A DNA stretch of 64,000 bases, taken from assembly GCA_900758375.1 (NCBI GenBank), contig CAAERJ010000055.1, positions 1 to 64,000 of the forward strand. The letters run 5' to 3'. This DNA is from an uncultured Collinsella sp. (lineage in GTDB: Bacteria > Actinomycetota > Coriobacteriia > Coriobacteriales > Coriobacteriaceae). Numbering within the stretch: the first letter of the stretch is position 1; each line of letters opens with the position of its first letter. The position numbers and the translations under genes are program-made. Below, one piece after another: positions 1 to 8,680 of the stretch. The notes beneath the pieces are model-generated. The model saw nothing but the letters and a program-made list of their open reading frames with translations. It made no database searches and had not been told where the DNA came from.

Positions 1-37
1 GCGGTGCCCAACAAGAGAAGGGAAAGCTGTGTTTCGC

Positions 38-664
38 TTAGGAGTTCTTGCCAGTGGCGGCAGAATCGGCTGTCGCAGTGGCATCGGCAGGCGTGCAATG
101 CGCCTCGATGAATGCCTTGCCTTCGTACAGGTCGTCGCGCACCCACTTGACGGTGACGGCTCGACCGAGGACGGAACCGCGCTTGGCCTGACCCGGCTCG
201 TTGGCGGTCACCTGGATTACGCCAGCACGGCGGTCGACGTTGCCGTTCTTGTAGGTGATCTCCTCGTACGCCATCCACTTTTTATCAGGCGTGAAGGTGT
301 CGACCGCAATGACGCCGTCGGCATCGGGCTTCTCGCCGAAGCAGAACTCTCGTGCGAGGTCGGTGTCCTCGGCGATGGTGAAGGCCGTGGAGATGGTCGT
401 CTCGCCGTTGAGCATGTAACCCTGCTGCCAGAACTCGATGGCGTCGCCAGACTCGGTGGAGTCCTGCGGCGCTCCGTCATTGGCGATAAGGCCGAGGCAG
501 GAAGTTGCGCGAGCGTACACCTCGGGCAGCTTCGGGGTAGCGTTCTTCTTGCCGATCATGGTACGGGTGATGACGTTGTCCTCTGCGTACGGGACGATGC
601 AGATCGCACCGGTTATGGGCACACCTACGTTTGCGAGGTCGTTACCCTGCTTGTCTTTAGCCAT
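38..664 (-). CDS. Major tail tube protein
   Basis: A 208-residue protein. It sits directly after the tail-terminator-like gene in the canonical order connector, connector, gp10-like, tail terminator, tail tube, and that order is the main evidence for its role. The protein is soluble and mostly beta-strand in character, with a flexible C-terminal tail rich in Ala, Thr and Ser (residues about 190-208), as is common in siphovirus tube subunits. ATG start with a GGAGCC-like ribosome site. By homology of position it would polymerise around the tape measure protein to form the tail tube. No catalytic motif is seen. Confidence 0.75.
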   Translation of the reverse strand: MAKDKQGNDLANVGVPITGAICIVPYAEDNVITRTMIGKKNATPKLPEVYARATSCLGLIANDGAPQDSTESGDAIEFWQQGYMLNGETTISTAFTIAEDTDLAREFCFGEKPDADGVIAVDTFTPDKKWMAYEEITYKNGNVDRRAGVIQVTANEPGQAKRGSVLGRAVTVKWVRDDLYEGKAFIEAHCTPADATATADSAATGKNS

Positions 665-696
665 TGCAGGCTCCTTTCCAGGGCAAAGCCCTAACC

Positions 697-1110
697 TTAA
701 TCCTCAATTGCACCGACGACCGAGTACTCGACCGTCATGTAGCATTTGCTCGAATCGTGCTGGTCCGTCACGCGATACGGGCCGTTGCATCCGCCATCGA
801 TGACGGCTGCGATGGGAGACCCCTTCTCATAGGCGATAGTCGGGGACGTGAGCGCGGCGAAGGCACGTCTGGCAAGCTCTCCGGCAAGTAGTGTGCTCTG
901 CCGGTTCCCCGCATAGATGGAGATACCGACCGAGCGGTCGAAGGTGGTGAGACCGGTCTTCTGACCTCCATCGTCACGCACTACGCAATAGGGCGTGCTG
1001 CCGTCGAAGTTTGACGGCTCGCGATTGTCGACCTCGATTTTCGTGCCGAGGATGGCGCGAAGATACCCGCAAAGGAACATCTCCAGATCGGGAGGGACCA
1101 CCATCTGCAT
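697..1110 (-). CDS. Tail terminator-like protein
   Basis: A 137-residue protein between the gp10-like connector and the tail tube gene. Its position and size match tail terminator/tail completion proteins (HK97 gp9 or lambda gpU type), which cap the tail tube and join it to the head. The N-terminus reads as a helix (PPDLEMFLCGYLRAIL) followed by beta strands, fitting that small alpha/beta fold. Its start codon lies just after the upstream stop (TAG then ATG). The call rests on synteny and general fold, not on a diagnostic motif. Confidence 0.65.
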   Translation of the reverse strand: MQMVVPPDLEMFLCGYLRAILGTKIEVDNREPSNFDGSTPYCVVRDDGGQKTGLTTFDRSVGISIYAGNRQSTLLAGELARRAFAALTSPTIAYEKGSPIAAVIDGGCNGPYRVTDQHDSSKCYMTVEYSVVGAIED

Positions 1111-1398
1111 CTACTTCACCGCTTTCAGGGCTCGGGCGAGATAGCCGCCCTTGGATTCGAGCAAAATCGTCTTCCAATCGTGGCCGACCACGCGATAGGA
1201 GTTACGGTGCGCCGACTTATGAACCTCGATGCAAAAACCGTTGCGGTAAGCGCCGGTGTCGACGGGCGCTGTCGCGCGGATGTTCGCAAGCGCCTGCTGC
1301 GCCTTGGACAGGCACATGTTCTCGACGCCTGCGCTGTGGAGGATGTCGTCGAAGAACTTGTCGTTGAACTTGACCTTAGTCTGGCCTGCTGCCGGCAT
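1111..1398 (-). CDS. HK97 gp10-like head-tail protein
   Basis: A 95-residue protein with the hallmark of the HK97 gp10 family: a central segment ATAPVDTGAYRNG followed by strands ending in a hydrophobic C-terminus. The family sits between head-closure and tail-terminator genes and acts at the head-tail junction. The ATG overlaps the stop of the upstream head-closure gene, indicating translational coupling in the morphogenesis operon. At 95 residues it is shorter than many family members (about 120-150), with a reduced N-terminus. Confidence 0.75.
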   Translation of the reverse strand: MPAAGQTKVKFNDKFFDDILHSAGVENMCLSKAQQALANIRATAPVDTGAYRNGFCIEVHKSAHRNSYRVVGHDWKTILLESKGGYLARALKAVK

Positions 1399-1760
1399 CA
1401 GCCCTCCACCTCCTGAAGGCCGACCTCGAGGGTCGGTTGCCAGCCCGTGAACGGGTTGGCATCGACGGACGGGATGACATCGACGGTATAGACATGCGCA
1501 CCGTCCTCGATGCGGTCGCCGCGCCTGATATCGACCGTCGGGTCGGCGACCGTGAGCGTGACGGCGGTTACCGCCTGCTCGCGTGCGCCGTCGGGCGTCA
1601 TGACCGAGGATGCCGTGGCGATGAAGCCGTTGAACGTGAGCTCATCGACCTCGCTATCCCAATCCGGTACGGTGCGCGCCGGATTGTATGGGTCTTCCAC
1701 AAGGGGTGCACGGAGGCGCTTGAGCGGTCGACCGAATTCACCGAAATCAGATCCGCTCAT
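1398..1760 (-). CDS. Head closure / head-tail stopper protein
   Basis: A 120-residue beta-rich protein resembling head-tail adaptor/stopper proteins (SPP1 gp16-like). The middle holds DIRRGDRIEDGAHVYTV, a pattern common in this family where the protein describes a strand-turn-strand barrel. It overlaps both neighbours by a few bases, as expected in a tightly packed morphogenesis operon. The function, closing the portal channel after packaging, is inferred from position and general resemblance. Confidence 0.65.
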   Translation of the reverse strand: MSGSDFGEFGRPLKRLRAPLVEDPYNPARTVPDWDSEVDELTFNGFIATASSVMTPDGAREQAVTAVTLTVADPTVDIRRGDRIEDGAHVYTVDVIPSVDANPFTGWQPTLEVGLQEVEG

Positions 1761-2287
1761 GGGAGCCTCGCAATCCTGTACCTGTCGAGAATCTCGCGCT
1801 CGTCCTGCATGAGCTGGACGGAGGTCGCGCCGGAGCCGCTGAATGCGTAGCTAACCGAAGCGCCGTTGACGCTCTGGGAGCGCACGGTGCCCGCGGGGGC
1901 GCTCGCCGCTCGGCGGGAGACCTGAAGCGCGACCGCGATGAGGTCTGGCACGTCTTCCGTGTTGAATCCGGCGGTGACGGTGTACTCGATGCCGCTCAGG
2001 CACGGCTCGACGGGCAACGCAAGCTCGACAAGGCCCGCCGCGTTCCACTGGGCACCTTCCAGAAGGTCGGCGCCATCGGCCAGCGCGAGCCTCGTGACCT
2101 CGGTCACGTTGAGCGCGGGGATGCGGATGATCTTGCCGCCAGTCGAGCCGACCTTGCCGGACAGTTCCATCGACGGCGCGATATGCCACCCGCAGTAGCC
2201 GCGGATGGCGCTCACGGCGGCGGCGTTGAACATGGGGGCATCGAGCCCGCTGTAGTCGGTATGGTCGCCGAGGAAAGATTCGGTCAT
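1757..2287 (-). CDS. Head-tail connector (gp6-like adaptor)
   Basis: A 176-residue protein directly downstream of the major capsid gene, the usual place of the gp6-like connector that docks under the portal. The N-terminal part is helical and the rest mixed. The start at 2,287 is chosen because a GGAAGGGGG ribosome site lies just upstream; a more distal in-frame start at 2,302 would leave the ribosome site inside the gene. It overlaps the next gene by 4 bases. Confidence 0.65.
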   Translation of the reverse strand: MTESFLGDHTDYSGLDAPMFNAAAVSAIRGYCGWHIAPSMELSGKVGSTGGKIIRIPALNVTEVTRLALADGADLLEGAQWNAAGLVELALPVEPCLSGIEYTVTAGFNTEDVPDLIAVALQVSRRAASAPAGTVRSQSVNGASVSYAFSGSGATSVQLMQDEREILDRYRIARLP

Positions 2288-2316
2288 GATGCCCCCTTCC
2301 AATCAGTCAGCCGAGA

Positions 2317-3642
2317 CTATTTCGTAGCCTTGGCAGTCTTGGCGGTCTTGGCGGTCTCGGTATCGGCCACGGGCTCGTCGGACTGGACCGCGATGCCGGA
2401 ATCGTCGGACTGCGCGACGACCTTGGTCTCGTCCGTGGACACCTTGACGAAGGCGTACGGGTACTTGACCTGAAGCGTGCAGCGCTCCTTCAGGCGGAAG
2501 GCGGTAATGCCGGAGCCGAAGTTATCCTTATGGGAGTCGCTGGTCTTCAGCGTGCGCGCGCCGCGGGAGAGGACCTTGCCGGTCTTGAAGGCACCGACCA
2601 CGCAGTTGCCCTTCGCCTGGGTCGGGGTGACCACGGTCGGCAGGCCCCACGGGGTCTGCTGGATGACGAGAGTGCCAGTGCCGTTGTAGGGCGGCAGGAA
2701 GAAGCCGCCGCCGTAGTACTGGCCGTTCTTGTCGCGCTTCAGGCGCAGGGTCTTATAGTCCTCGGGGTTGATGACAAGGCCGTCAGCCGTACGGTTGACG
2801 TTCTTCTTGATCATCGTGACTGCCGTGAAGATACGGTCCTCGAGCGGCTCGGTGCTGGTGTTTTCGATCACGGAGTCGGTCGGGATTCGAGCGACAAGGC
2901 CCTTGATGTTGTCGCTGGTGCCGTCGCCGTTCCAGATCTTGTCCTCCTTGACCAGGTCGAACTCATAGTCGTTATGGTCGTTGATCTCGGACACCACGTA
3001 AGGCAGGTCGTCGATCATGTCGTCGGTGATCTCCCACAGGTCCGTGATGGTGTGGAGGGAATCGTTCTCCCAGGTGGGGTCGGGGAAGTGGGTGTGCGCG
3101 GCGGCTGCGCCCTCGGCGGTCTCGCCGGGCTTGCCCTCGAGCTTGCCGTAGACCGGGTACTTCAGCACCTGACCGCCCATGGTTCCGGTGCCGAACAGGT
3201 TGACGATGAGCAGGTCCTGACGCGGAGTGAACACGGGGGTATCGAGCTCGGTGAGGTACGGGGCGTTGGAGCCGGTGGGGCCGCCGGTGACATTTACGTC
3301 GGTAGAGGCCTTGACGTTAAACTCGGAGGTCTCGAAGTTGATGGTCTTCGCCTGGGCGACGTCGAGGCCCTTGGCCTTCAGCTCATTGGCGAAATGCTCG
3401 CCGATGCTCTTGGCGGTCACGGCGTTCTCCTCCTTCTTCTGCTCGGGGTTCTTGCCCTCGGCGGCGTTGTCGAGGATCTCGGCACCGTCCTTGAGCAGGG
3501 CAGCACGCTCCTCGAGCTTCTTGGCCTCAGCAACGTGCTGCTTCAGCTGCTCGAACTCCTCATCGGTGAGGTTCTCCTCGCCCTTGGCGAGAATGTCCTG
3601 TGCCGCCTTCTTCTCGGCGGCGATACGCTCCTTAATGCGCAT
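2317..3642 (-). CDS. Major capsid protein, HK97 fold, with N-terminal scaffold domain
   Basis: A 441-residue protein. Residues about 1-75 are charged and coiled-coil forming (Lys/Glu-rich), the delta domain that acts as internal scaffold and is cut off by the adjacent prohead protease. The capsid body follows, with a segment (TRQDLLIVNLFGTG-like) typical of HK97 gp5 relatives, then E-loop and P-domain regions. The C-terminus carries a repetitive tail of Ala, Lys and Thr (TAKTAKTAKATK). Strong ribosome site AGGAGG just before the ATG. The gene follows portal and protease, as in HK97. Cleavage probably occurs around residue 95-110, but the exact site cannot be read. Confidence 0.92.
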   Translation of the reverse strand: MRIKERIAAEKKAAQDILAKGEENLTDEEFEQLKQHVAEAKKLEERAALLKDGAEILDNAAEGKNPEQKKEENAVTAKSIGEHFANELKAKGLDVAQAKTINFETSEFNVKASTDVNVTGGPTGSNAPYLTELDTPVFTPRQDLLIVNLFGTGTMGGQVLKYPVYGKLEGKPGETAEGAAAAHTHFPDPTWENDSLHTITDLWEITDDMIDDLPYVVSEINDHNDYEFDLVKEDKIWNGDGTSDNIKGLVARIPTDSVIENTSTEPLEDRIFTAVTMIKKNVNRTADGLVINPEDYKTLRLKRDKNGQYYGGGFFLPPYNGTGTLVIQQTPWGLPTVVTPTQAKGNCVVGAFKTGKVLSRGARTLKTSDSHKDNFGSGITAFRLKERCTLQVKYPYAFVKVSTDETKVVAQSDDSGIAVQSDEPVADTETAKTAKTAKATK

Positions 3643-3652
3643 GTTTGTCCTC

Positions 3653-4345
3653 CTAATCGGTGACTGCTCCGCCGAGGTATTCGGCGATATCTGCTATCTC
3701 AGACTTGCGCTCGGCAAGTGCATGAGCCTTCTCGTCGGTCTCCTCGGATTCATCCTCATCGGAATCGTCATCGGAGCCGACATTCTTGAGCACATCCTGC
3801 AGGCACCGGACGGCCTGCTGGATAAGGGACTCGTTGTCCTTGGAGATGGCGCGACCGCTCTTGACGTCGGTGACCTCGGCCTGCTGGTTGCAGGCGATGG
3901 GCACCACGGAGACCTCGAAGAGCTTGACCTTCTCGATGCGGCGGTGCGACCACTGGTCGCCCTCGTCCTTGACCCATGCGGTCTTCTGTGCGAGGAAACC
4001 GACCGACATCTGGTGCACGAGGCCGCGCTTGAGCAGGCCGTACGCCTTCTTGCCCTCATTCGTGTCGAGGTCGAACTTGAACTTGACGTTCAGGCCCTTA
4101 TCGTCCTCGCAGGCGGAAAGGGACTCGCCGATGCAGTTGAGCGGGGAATCGTAGTTGTGGCCCCAGTAGAGCGGGATTCCCGCGCCGCCGTCCGGGTAGT
4201 CGGCGGAAAGCGTCTCGGCGTATGCGCCCTTGGTGATCTCATCGTCGATAAGGTCGCGCTCCCAAGTGGAGGCGTAGCCCTCGAACACGCCCTCCTCCTC
4301 GGGGACGGCCTTGACCTCGAAATTGAGGAAATCGAGCTTGCTCAT
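3653..4345 (-). CDS. Prohead maturation protease (HK97 gp4-like, U35)
   Basis: A 230-residue serine protease of the HK97 prohead family. The family pattern is visible: an early GYAST motif (FEGYASTWERDLIDD), the catalytic His in YWGHNYDSP, and the catalytic Ser in HQMSVGFL, followed by the conserved LFEVSVVPIACN segment. The C-terminal 60 residues are acidic (repeated Asp/Glu/Ser) and probably disordered. It would cut the capsid delta domain during head maturation. It lies between portal and capsid, with a GGGAGG ribosome site a few bases before the ATG. Confidence 0.92.
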   Translation of the reverse strand: MSKLDFLNFEVKAVPEEEGVFEGYASTWERDLIDDEITKGAYAETLSADYPDGGAGIPLYWGHNYDSPLNCIGESLSACEDDKGLNVKFKFDLDTNEGKKAYGLLKRGLVHQMSVGFLAQKTAWVKDEGDQWSHRRIEKVKLFEVSVVPIACNQQAEVTDVKSGRAISKDNESLIQQAVRCLQDVLKNVGSDDDSDEDESEETDEKAHALAERKSEIADIAEYLGGAVTD

Positions 4346-4349
4346 CTAG

Positions 4350-5675
4350 TTACCTCCCGTTCGGGCTCGCGCCCGTCTGGGCGTTCTGGGTAGTACCGCC
4401 GTCCTGCGGGGACGGCTGACCGCCTTGGGTGACGTTGAGCGGGACGATGACCTCGTCGCCGTCATCCTTGGCGGGAAGGTTGAGCTTGCGTCGGCCCTCG
4501 TTCAGGGACATGAACGGACGACCGGTCGCCGTGCTCAACGCCTTGTATTGTTCGCTGGGGGTACCCCGCAGCTGCGCATCCATGTTCGCGAGGATGAAAA
4601 CGTCCTCCTCGCCGAGCGCCCTGGGGATGACATGATTCAGCTGCTGTTCGAGCTGGACGACGTATGGGGACAGCTCGACATTCCACAGCTGGTCCTTGTA
4701 GGCCTCCACGCTCGACTTGTTGCCCGTGCGGATGCCGACGTTCTCGGGCGAGATGTGATAGGCGTTGCACACGGCGATGCCGATTCGGTCACGCGCATCG
4801 AGGTCGGCCATGTCGACGGGCTTGAAAGCGTCGACCGTGACGATCTCCATACCGTCCTCGAGCAGGGGCCAGCCGCCGTCCTTGCCGCCGCCCTTGCGGT
4901 AGGCGCGCATACCCTGGATGAAGTCATTCCGCGCATTCTCGCTCGCCCACGGCATACCGGCGGGCCGCTTGACGTAGGCGGGGATGCGACCGCCGTTCTG
5001 GGCGATGAAGCGGCGATAGCTCGCCAGCTCGCGCGCCTCTGTGAGCAGCGGCCCCAAAGCGCCGGACATGGGCTTGGGGTTGCCGACAGCGCCGGGGTAG
5101 CCGAGCGACAGCAGGACGTTCTTGTTCGGCAGCTCGTAGTTGACCTGACCTTTGGGCAGCGTGATCTGGACGCCAGTCGGCTCCGCGAGCGCGTTGTACT
5201 GCACGGAATACGTGCCGTAAGGGATACGGCGAAGACGGTAGTCGTAGTCCTCGTCCATCGTGAGCAGCATCAGCCACTGGTCGTTGAGCATCATGTCGAC
5301 CACCAGCGAGTGGATGAGACGGTAACGGGTCTCGTTCGCAACGTAGCTGGGGTCCGCGATGAGCTTGCCGATTTCCGAATTGGGCGCCTCCTCGCGGTCG
5401 CCGTTGGGCTTCACACGGTAGGCGTGGAAGGGCAGCGCGGCGATCTTGCTCGCCACGAAATCGACCACCATGCGGACGTTGTACTCCGCGGCCCAGAGGT
5501 CGCGGCGGTCGTAATCGCCGAATGCGATGTCCTCGGCCAAACCGGGAGGAATCATCGGCGCATGGGAAAGCACGTGCTGCGCGGTGGTCTCGGACTGCCT
5601 GGCGGCATTCTCGGCAGTCTCGGATTTGCCCGTGAAGCCATCGTAGGCCGCCCTGATGCGGTCGGAAAAACGCAT
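4350..5675 (-). CDS. Portal protein (HK97 gp3-like)
   Basis: A 441-residue portal protein forming the dodecameric DNA channel at the head vertex. Family signs include WAAEYNVRMVVDFVASKIAAL near residues 60-80, the segment YGTYSVQYNALAEPTG, the stem/crown region with GIAVCNAYHISPENVG, and SVEAYKDQLWNVELSPYV in the C-terminal third. The last 30 residues are Gln, Gly and Pro rich. The gene sits between TerL and the protease. The stop is separated from the protease start by only a few bases. Confidence 0.92.
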   Translation of the reverse strand: MRFSDRIRAAYDGFTGKSETAENAARQSETTAQHVLSHAPMIPPGLAEDIAFGDYDRRDLWAAEYNVRMVVDFVASKIAALPFHAYRVKPNGDREEAPNSEIGKLIADPSYVANETRYRLIHSLVVDMMLNDQWLMLLTMDEDYDYRLRRIPYGTYSVQYNALAEPTGVQITLPKGQVNYELPNKNVLLSLGYPGAVGNPKPMSGALGPLLTEARELASYRRFIAQNGGRIPAYVKRPAGMPWASENARNDFIQGMRAYRKGGGKDGGWPLLEDGMEIVTVDAFKPVDMADLDARDRIGIAVCNAYHISPENVGIRTGNKSSVEAYKDQLWNVELSPYVVQLEQQLNHVIPRALGEEDVFILANMDAQLRGTPSEQYKALSTATGRPFMSLNEGRRKLNLPAKDDGDEVIVPLNVTQGGQPSPQDGGTTQNAQTGASPNGR

Positions 5676-5685
5676 GTGTCAGCTC

Positions 5686-7269
5686 CTAGATAATCGTCAG
5701 CGGATAGGGCGAAGGCTTGGCCTTGGGCTCCGGTCGCTCGCAGTTGCGCAGCGCCCAGAGCGCCTCGCTCGCGGCGACAACCGCCGAGATCTGACCCTGC
5801 GATGCCCTGCGCGTCCAGACATCGACCTCGCCGAGCTTTCGAGTGACAGCGCACTTGAGCTGCTGCGTGAGAACCGGCTGGTCGGTGTGGCGGATGGTCC
5901 CGTCGAGTACTGCATCCTTGAAGCTGCCTGCTACGGAGCCGAGCTTGCTGCCCTCGATGGCATGGACCGTCCATCCTTCTTCCTCAAGCATGTCGCGGAA
6001 GTCCCCCGCAGGGCATCCCTTCGACTGCAGGGCGACCTCGTCGATGCCCCATGCCTCCTGCACGGACTTGAGGTATTTCGACACCCACAGGTTGCCGTCG
6101 CGCCGAGCAATGACCTCGACGTGATCAAGGCCGTCGCCCCTCGCGCCGGCTACCGCGATGTAAGTCGTCTTGCGGTCCTCGCTGGTGTCGATGGCGAGCA
6201 CGACGCGCTCGTCCTCGGGGATGCGGCTGTCGTTATCGGTGAGCGACTCCCACGTCTCGACATCAACGTAGGGGGTGACGTCAGCCGTGACCCATTGGCA
6301 GAGCACCTCGGTGCGGAAGGACGCCTCGGTCATGCCGTCGATGTCGGACTTGAGCGACTTGAGCGTCATGCCGCCGTAGCCGCACGAGGGATTGGCCTGC
6401 AAAAGATCCTCGTCGCTGTCCAGCTCGCAGCCGTCACGGCCCGACCACTCGAAGATGCCTATCGCGTTGTCGTGCTTGTCCGCCCACTCGAACGGATCCA
6501 TGCCGCGCTTCTCGACGAGCTTCTCCCAGCTGGCGACCACCTTGAGTGCGGCTTTGCGCTGCGCGGCGAGAACGACCGACTTGGCGTCGCCGGCGTTGGA
6601 AATTCCCCAGAGCTGACCGCTCCAGAAGGATTTCGTGGTCTGCGAGGTGGCGTTCCACGCGACCCAGTTCTCCTGCTCGCGCAGCTCGTCCATGAGGACG
6701 CGGGCGGCAGGCTTGCCGCGGGCGTTCTTGGCGGCGCGGATCTCGTAGTGCGCCAGCGATGCCGCCTGGATGTACTCCTTGCCGTTCGTATCGGAGACCT
6801 TGTTGGTCGCCTCCTGCAAATCGGATATCGCGACCTCGGACTCCGCTTCACTGGGCGGCTCTGGGTTGCACCAAAGGCGAACCTGCGACCAGGGCTCGCG
6901 CGCGATGTCGAGGTTCTGTGCGGTGCCCACGATCTTGAACTTAACGGGAGGTACCCGCTCTGGGTGGCGCTGCGAATCGACGAACAGCCACCAGCTGGAC
7001 AGTACGCTGGCGAGCATCGTCTTGCCGTTCTGTCGCGCCACGAGGACGATGACCTTCTTGAAGCGGTAGCTGCCGTCCTCGTTCAGCTCGAGCGCGTGTA
7101 TGAGCAGCCACTTCTGCCACGGTCGCAGCTCCACGTGGAGCACCTCGCGGGCGTAGTCGATGACCTCGAAGCCCAACGAGGTCTCGGGCGTCAGCTCGCG
7201 CAGCGGCTTGGTCCAGATTCTCGGCTCGGCGTAACCTTTCTCTTCCGCTTTGACGTGGAGTGCGCCCAT
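5686..7269 (-). CDS. Terminase large subunit
   Basis: A 527-residue packaging motor and nuclease. The ATPase domain holds Walker A ARQNGKT near residues 78-84 and Walker B VLMDEL near 191-196. The C-terminal RNase H-like nuclease begins with VLAIDTSEDRK, giving a catalytic Asp near residue 361. TerL of this type packages DNA through the portal and cuts concatemers. It overlaps the stop of the small terminase gene by one base, and the order HNH-TerS-TerL-portal is typical of HK97-like phages that package from cos ends. Confidence 0.93.
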   Translation of the reverse strand: MGALHVKAEEKGYAEPRIWTKPLRELTPETSLGFEVIDYAREVLHVELRPWQKWLLIHALELNEDGSYRFKKVIVLVARQNGKTMLASVLSSWWLFVDSQRHPERVPPVKFKIVGTAQNLDIAREPWSQVRLWCNPEPPSEAESEVAISDLQEATNKVSDTNGKEYIQAASLAHYEIRAAKNARGKPAARVLMDELREQENWVAWNATSQTTKSFWSGQLWGISNAGDAKSVVLAAQRKAALKVVASWEKLVEKRGMDPFEWADKHDNAIGIFEWSGRDGCELDSDEDLLQANPSCGYGGMTLKSLKSDIDGMTEASFRTEVLCQWVTADVTPYVDVETWESLTDNDSRIPEDERVVLAIDTSEDRKTTYIAVAGARGDGLDHVEVIARRDGNLWVSKYLKSVQEAWGIDEVALQSKGCPAGDFRDMLEEEGWTVHAIEGSKLGSVAGSFKDAVLDGTIRHTDQPVLTQQLKCAVTRKLGEVDVWTRRASQGQISAVVAASEALWALRNCERPEPKAKPSPYPLTII

Positions 7270-7607
7270 CAGCCGTTCACGACCTTGAACCCGGAGGTGA
7301 ATGCCGCCAGCGAGCTCGACTTCTTCTTCTGCGGCTCGGCCTTGATGGACTTGTCGCAGCTCGGGTTGAGCTTAAGCGCGTCCAGGACTTTCAGGTACTG
7401 GCTCACGGTTGTCGTGTCTGGCTTGTCGGCGGCGTTTATCCAGTCGTGCTGCTCAAGCTTATCGAGCTTCTTGGCTAAAGACCGCCCAAGACGGACTGTA
7501 GCCACGAATTTCGGGGCGATATTGCCGTACTGGTCTCTTAACCAGTCGGCGTGCAAAACGGCATCTTCAAACGTCTCTGAAAAGCCCTTAAGTTCATCCA
7601 ACTTCAT
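7269..7607 (-). CDS. Terminase small subunit
   Basis: A 112-residue protein immediately upstream of TerL. The helical N-terminal half (DELKGFSETFEDAVLHADWL) and a Lys-rich C-terminus agree with the P27-type small terminase family, which recognises the phage end and hands DNA to TerL. The ribosome site GAGGTGAT precedes the ATG at 7,607. The hairpin-bearing non-coding region upstream is a plausible binding target for it. Confidence 0.8.
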   Translation of the reverse strand: MKLDELKGFSETFEDAVLHADWLRDQYGNIAPKFVATVRLGRSLAKKLDKLEQHDWINAADKPDTTTVSQYLKVLDALKLNPSCDKSIKAEPQKKKSSSLAAFTSGFKVVNG

Positions 7608-7777
7608 CCAAAATCACCTCGTCCGCCGGCTTTTCGGGGCATCTTCCCCGAACATCAATCAAAAACACCCCTCTACCTGCGGTTATTCCAAATCGGAATA
7701 TCGGGGAGAGAGGAAGAAGGCACACGCGGATGGTAGTCCGCTAAACCCGCAGGTAGATCGCTTACCGCCCCTCCCCC
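7608..7777. other. Non-coding, inverted-repeat region between HNH and TerS (candidate cos)
   Basis: No gene is seen here. A perfect 7-bp hairpin (TTCGGGG at 7,633-7,639 pairing with CCCCGAA at 7,646-7,652) lies upstream of terS. A second, wider inverted pair is TCTACCTGCGG-TT (7,672-7,684) and AAACCCGCAGGTAGA (7,743-7,757). Between them, ATTCC and GGAAT form another small stem. In HK97-like phages whose HNH protein helps TerL cut, the cos site lies next to the HNH and terS genes, so this is the best candidate in the window. Nicking positions cannot be read. Confidence 0.4.
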
Positions 7778-8098
7778 TCAGTCTGCAGTCCACTTGCGGC
7801 TCAGCACCCCCAGGCTCACGGGCGGCTCGCCGTTGCCTCGTCTCGAGTTGCACGCGAAGTGCGCGGGCTCGAAGTTCGCGGGATCCTCCTGCAGGTCCGG
7901 TCGCTTGCTCACGGGCACGCGGTGGTCCAGTGTCAGCGAGTCGGCGGTCGTACCGGGGTCTGCCGAGTAGTCGATGGGCTGACCGCACAGCCAACACACC
8001 GGGCGCTCTGTCTGGCACCTGGCGAAGAACTCCGCCTTGAGCCTGTGGAATCTGCGTGTCTGCACGCGGCCCGCGCTGTTTCCTCCCATTGCCCTCAT
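7778..8098 (-). CDS. HNH endonuclease (packaging-associated)
   Basis: A 106-residue HNH nuclease. The zinc-binding pair CWLCGQPI (residues about 35-42) and the partner Cys in AHFACNSRRGN flank the HNH core LTLDHRVPVSK, with the active His in LDHR. Proteins like this lie beside terminases in many HK97-like phages and are needed with TerL for specific cos cutting. The listed start has little room for a ribosome site; an in-frame ATG at 8,089 behind GGGATGAGGG fits better. Confidence 0.88.
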   Translation of the reverse strand: MRAMGGNSAGRVQTRRFHRLKAEFFARCQTERPVCWLCGQPIDYSADPGTTADSLTLDHRVPVSKRPDLQEDPANFEPAHFACNSRRGNGEPPVSLGVLSRKWTAD

Positions 8099-8108
8099 CC
8101 CTTCTCTC

Positions 8109-8558
8109 TCATCTGTCCGTGCCTATGGTCGCGGTGCCGTCCCCCGAATCGAACCCGATGCACTCCACGCGGACGTAGATCCCCTGCGGGTCCGACCATC
8201 CCTTGGTCAGGTCGTGCGAGCAGATGAGCGAGTCGTCCCTGATCACCTTGCATCTGGTCAGGCAGTCCTCGAGCGTCTTCAGCAGGTTGCTGGTATCGGG
8301 CTTCACGGTATGCGGCTCTCCCTGCGCATGGCTCCCTGTCACGTGGAAGCACCACCTGACGGTCAGCTTCAGCGCACCGCCGAGCGGCTTGTCCGGCACG
8401 CCATTGGCGACTATGCGCGCGATGATCCTGTCCTCGGCCTCCTTCAGCTCGTCGGACTTGCGGATGCTTGGCTTGCCCTTGCGCAGATACGGCTCGAGGT
8501 CGTTGTGCGTGACGGTGGGCACGGCCATGGCGAGAAACGCCGACCACTCCCCTGCCAT
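8109..8558 (-). CDS. RusA-like Holliday junction resolvase
   Basis: A 149-residue protein whose second half carries the RusA signature: KPDTSNLLKTLEDCL followed by VIRDDSLI, where the conserved Asp residues bind metal. RusA resolves recombination junctions and clears branched DNA before packaging. The start at 8,558 is chosen because it overlaps the stop of the upstream small gene (TGATG), implying translational coupling. The family usually spans 120-140 residues, so this length is ordinary. Confidence 0.85.
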   Translation of the reverse strand: MAGEWSAFLAMAVPTVTHNDLEPYLRKGKPSIRKSDELKEAEDRIIARIVANGVPDKPLGGALKLTVRWCFHVTGSHAQGEPHTVKPDTSNLLKTLEDCLTRCKVIRDDSLICSHDLTKGWSDPQGIYVRVECIGFDSGDGTATIGTDR

Positions 8559-8680
8559 CAGCAAAGCCCCCTGATTTGCGCGAGCACGGCGAGGCAGCCC
8601 CACAGGATGAGCAGCAGCCCGAGCGCGACAAGCGCCAGCGCGACCAGATAGCCGACAAATGTCCATGGGTCGAATTTCAT
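8558..8680 (-). CDS. Small single-span membrane protein (40 residues)
   Basis: A short reading frame beginning MKFDPWTFVGYLVALALV and continuing as one hydrophobic helix of about 25 residues. A strong GAGAGGGG ribosome site precedes the ATG, and its stop overlaps the RusA start, so the pair is probably co-translated. No homologue is recognised. Small membrane proteins are common in phage early regions; a role in superinfection control or host membrane interference is possible but unproven. Confidence 0.7.
   Translation of the reverse strand: MKFDPWTFVGYLVALALVALGLLLILWGCLAVLAQIRGLC

Noticed and set aside
5656..8040. A 794-residue plus-strand frame over TerL and TerS
   Set aside because: It is the reverse complement shadow of well-supported terminase genes in GC-rich sequence.
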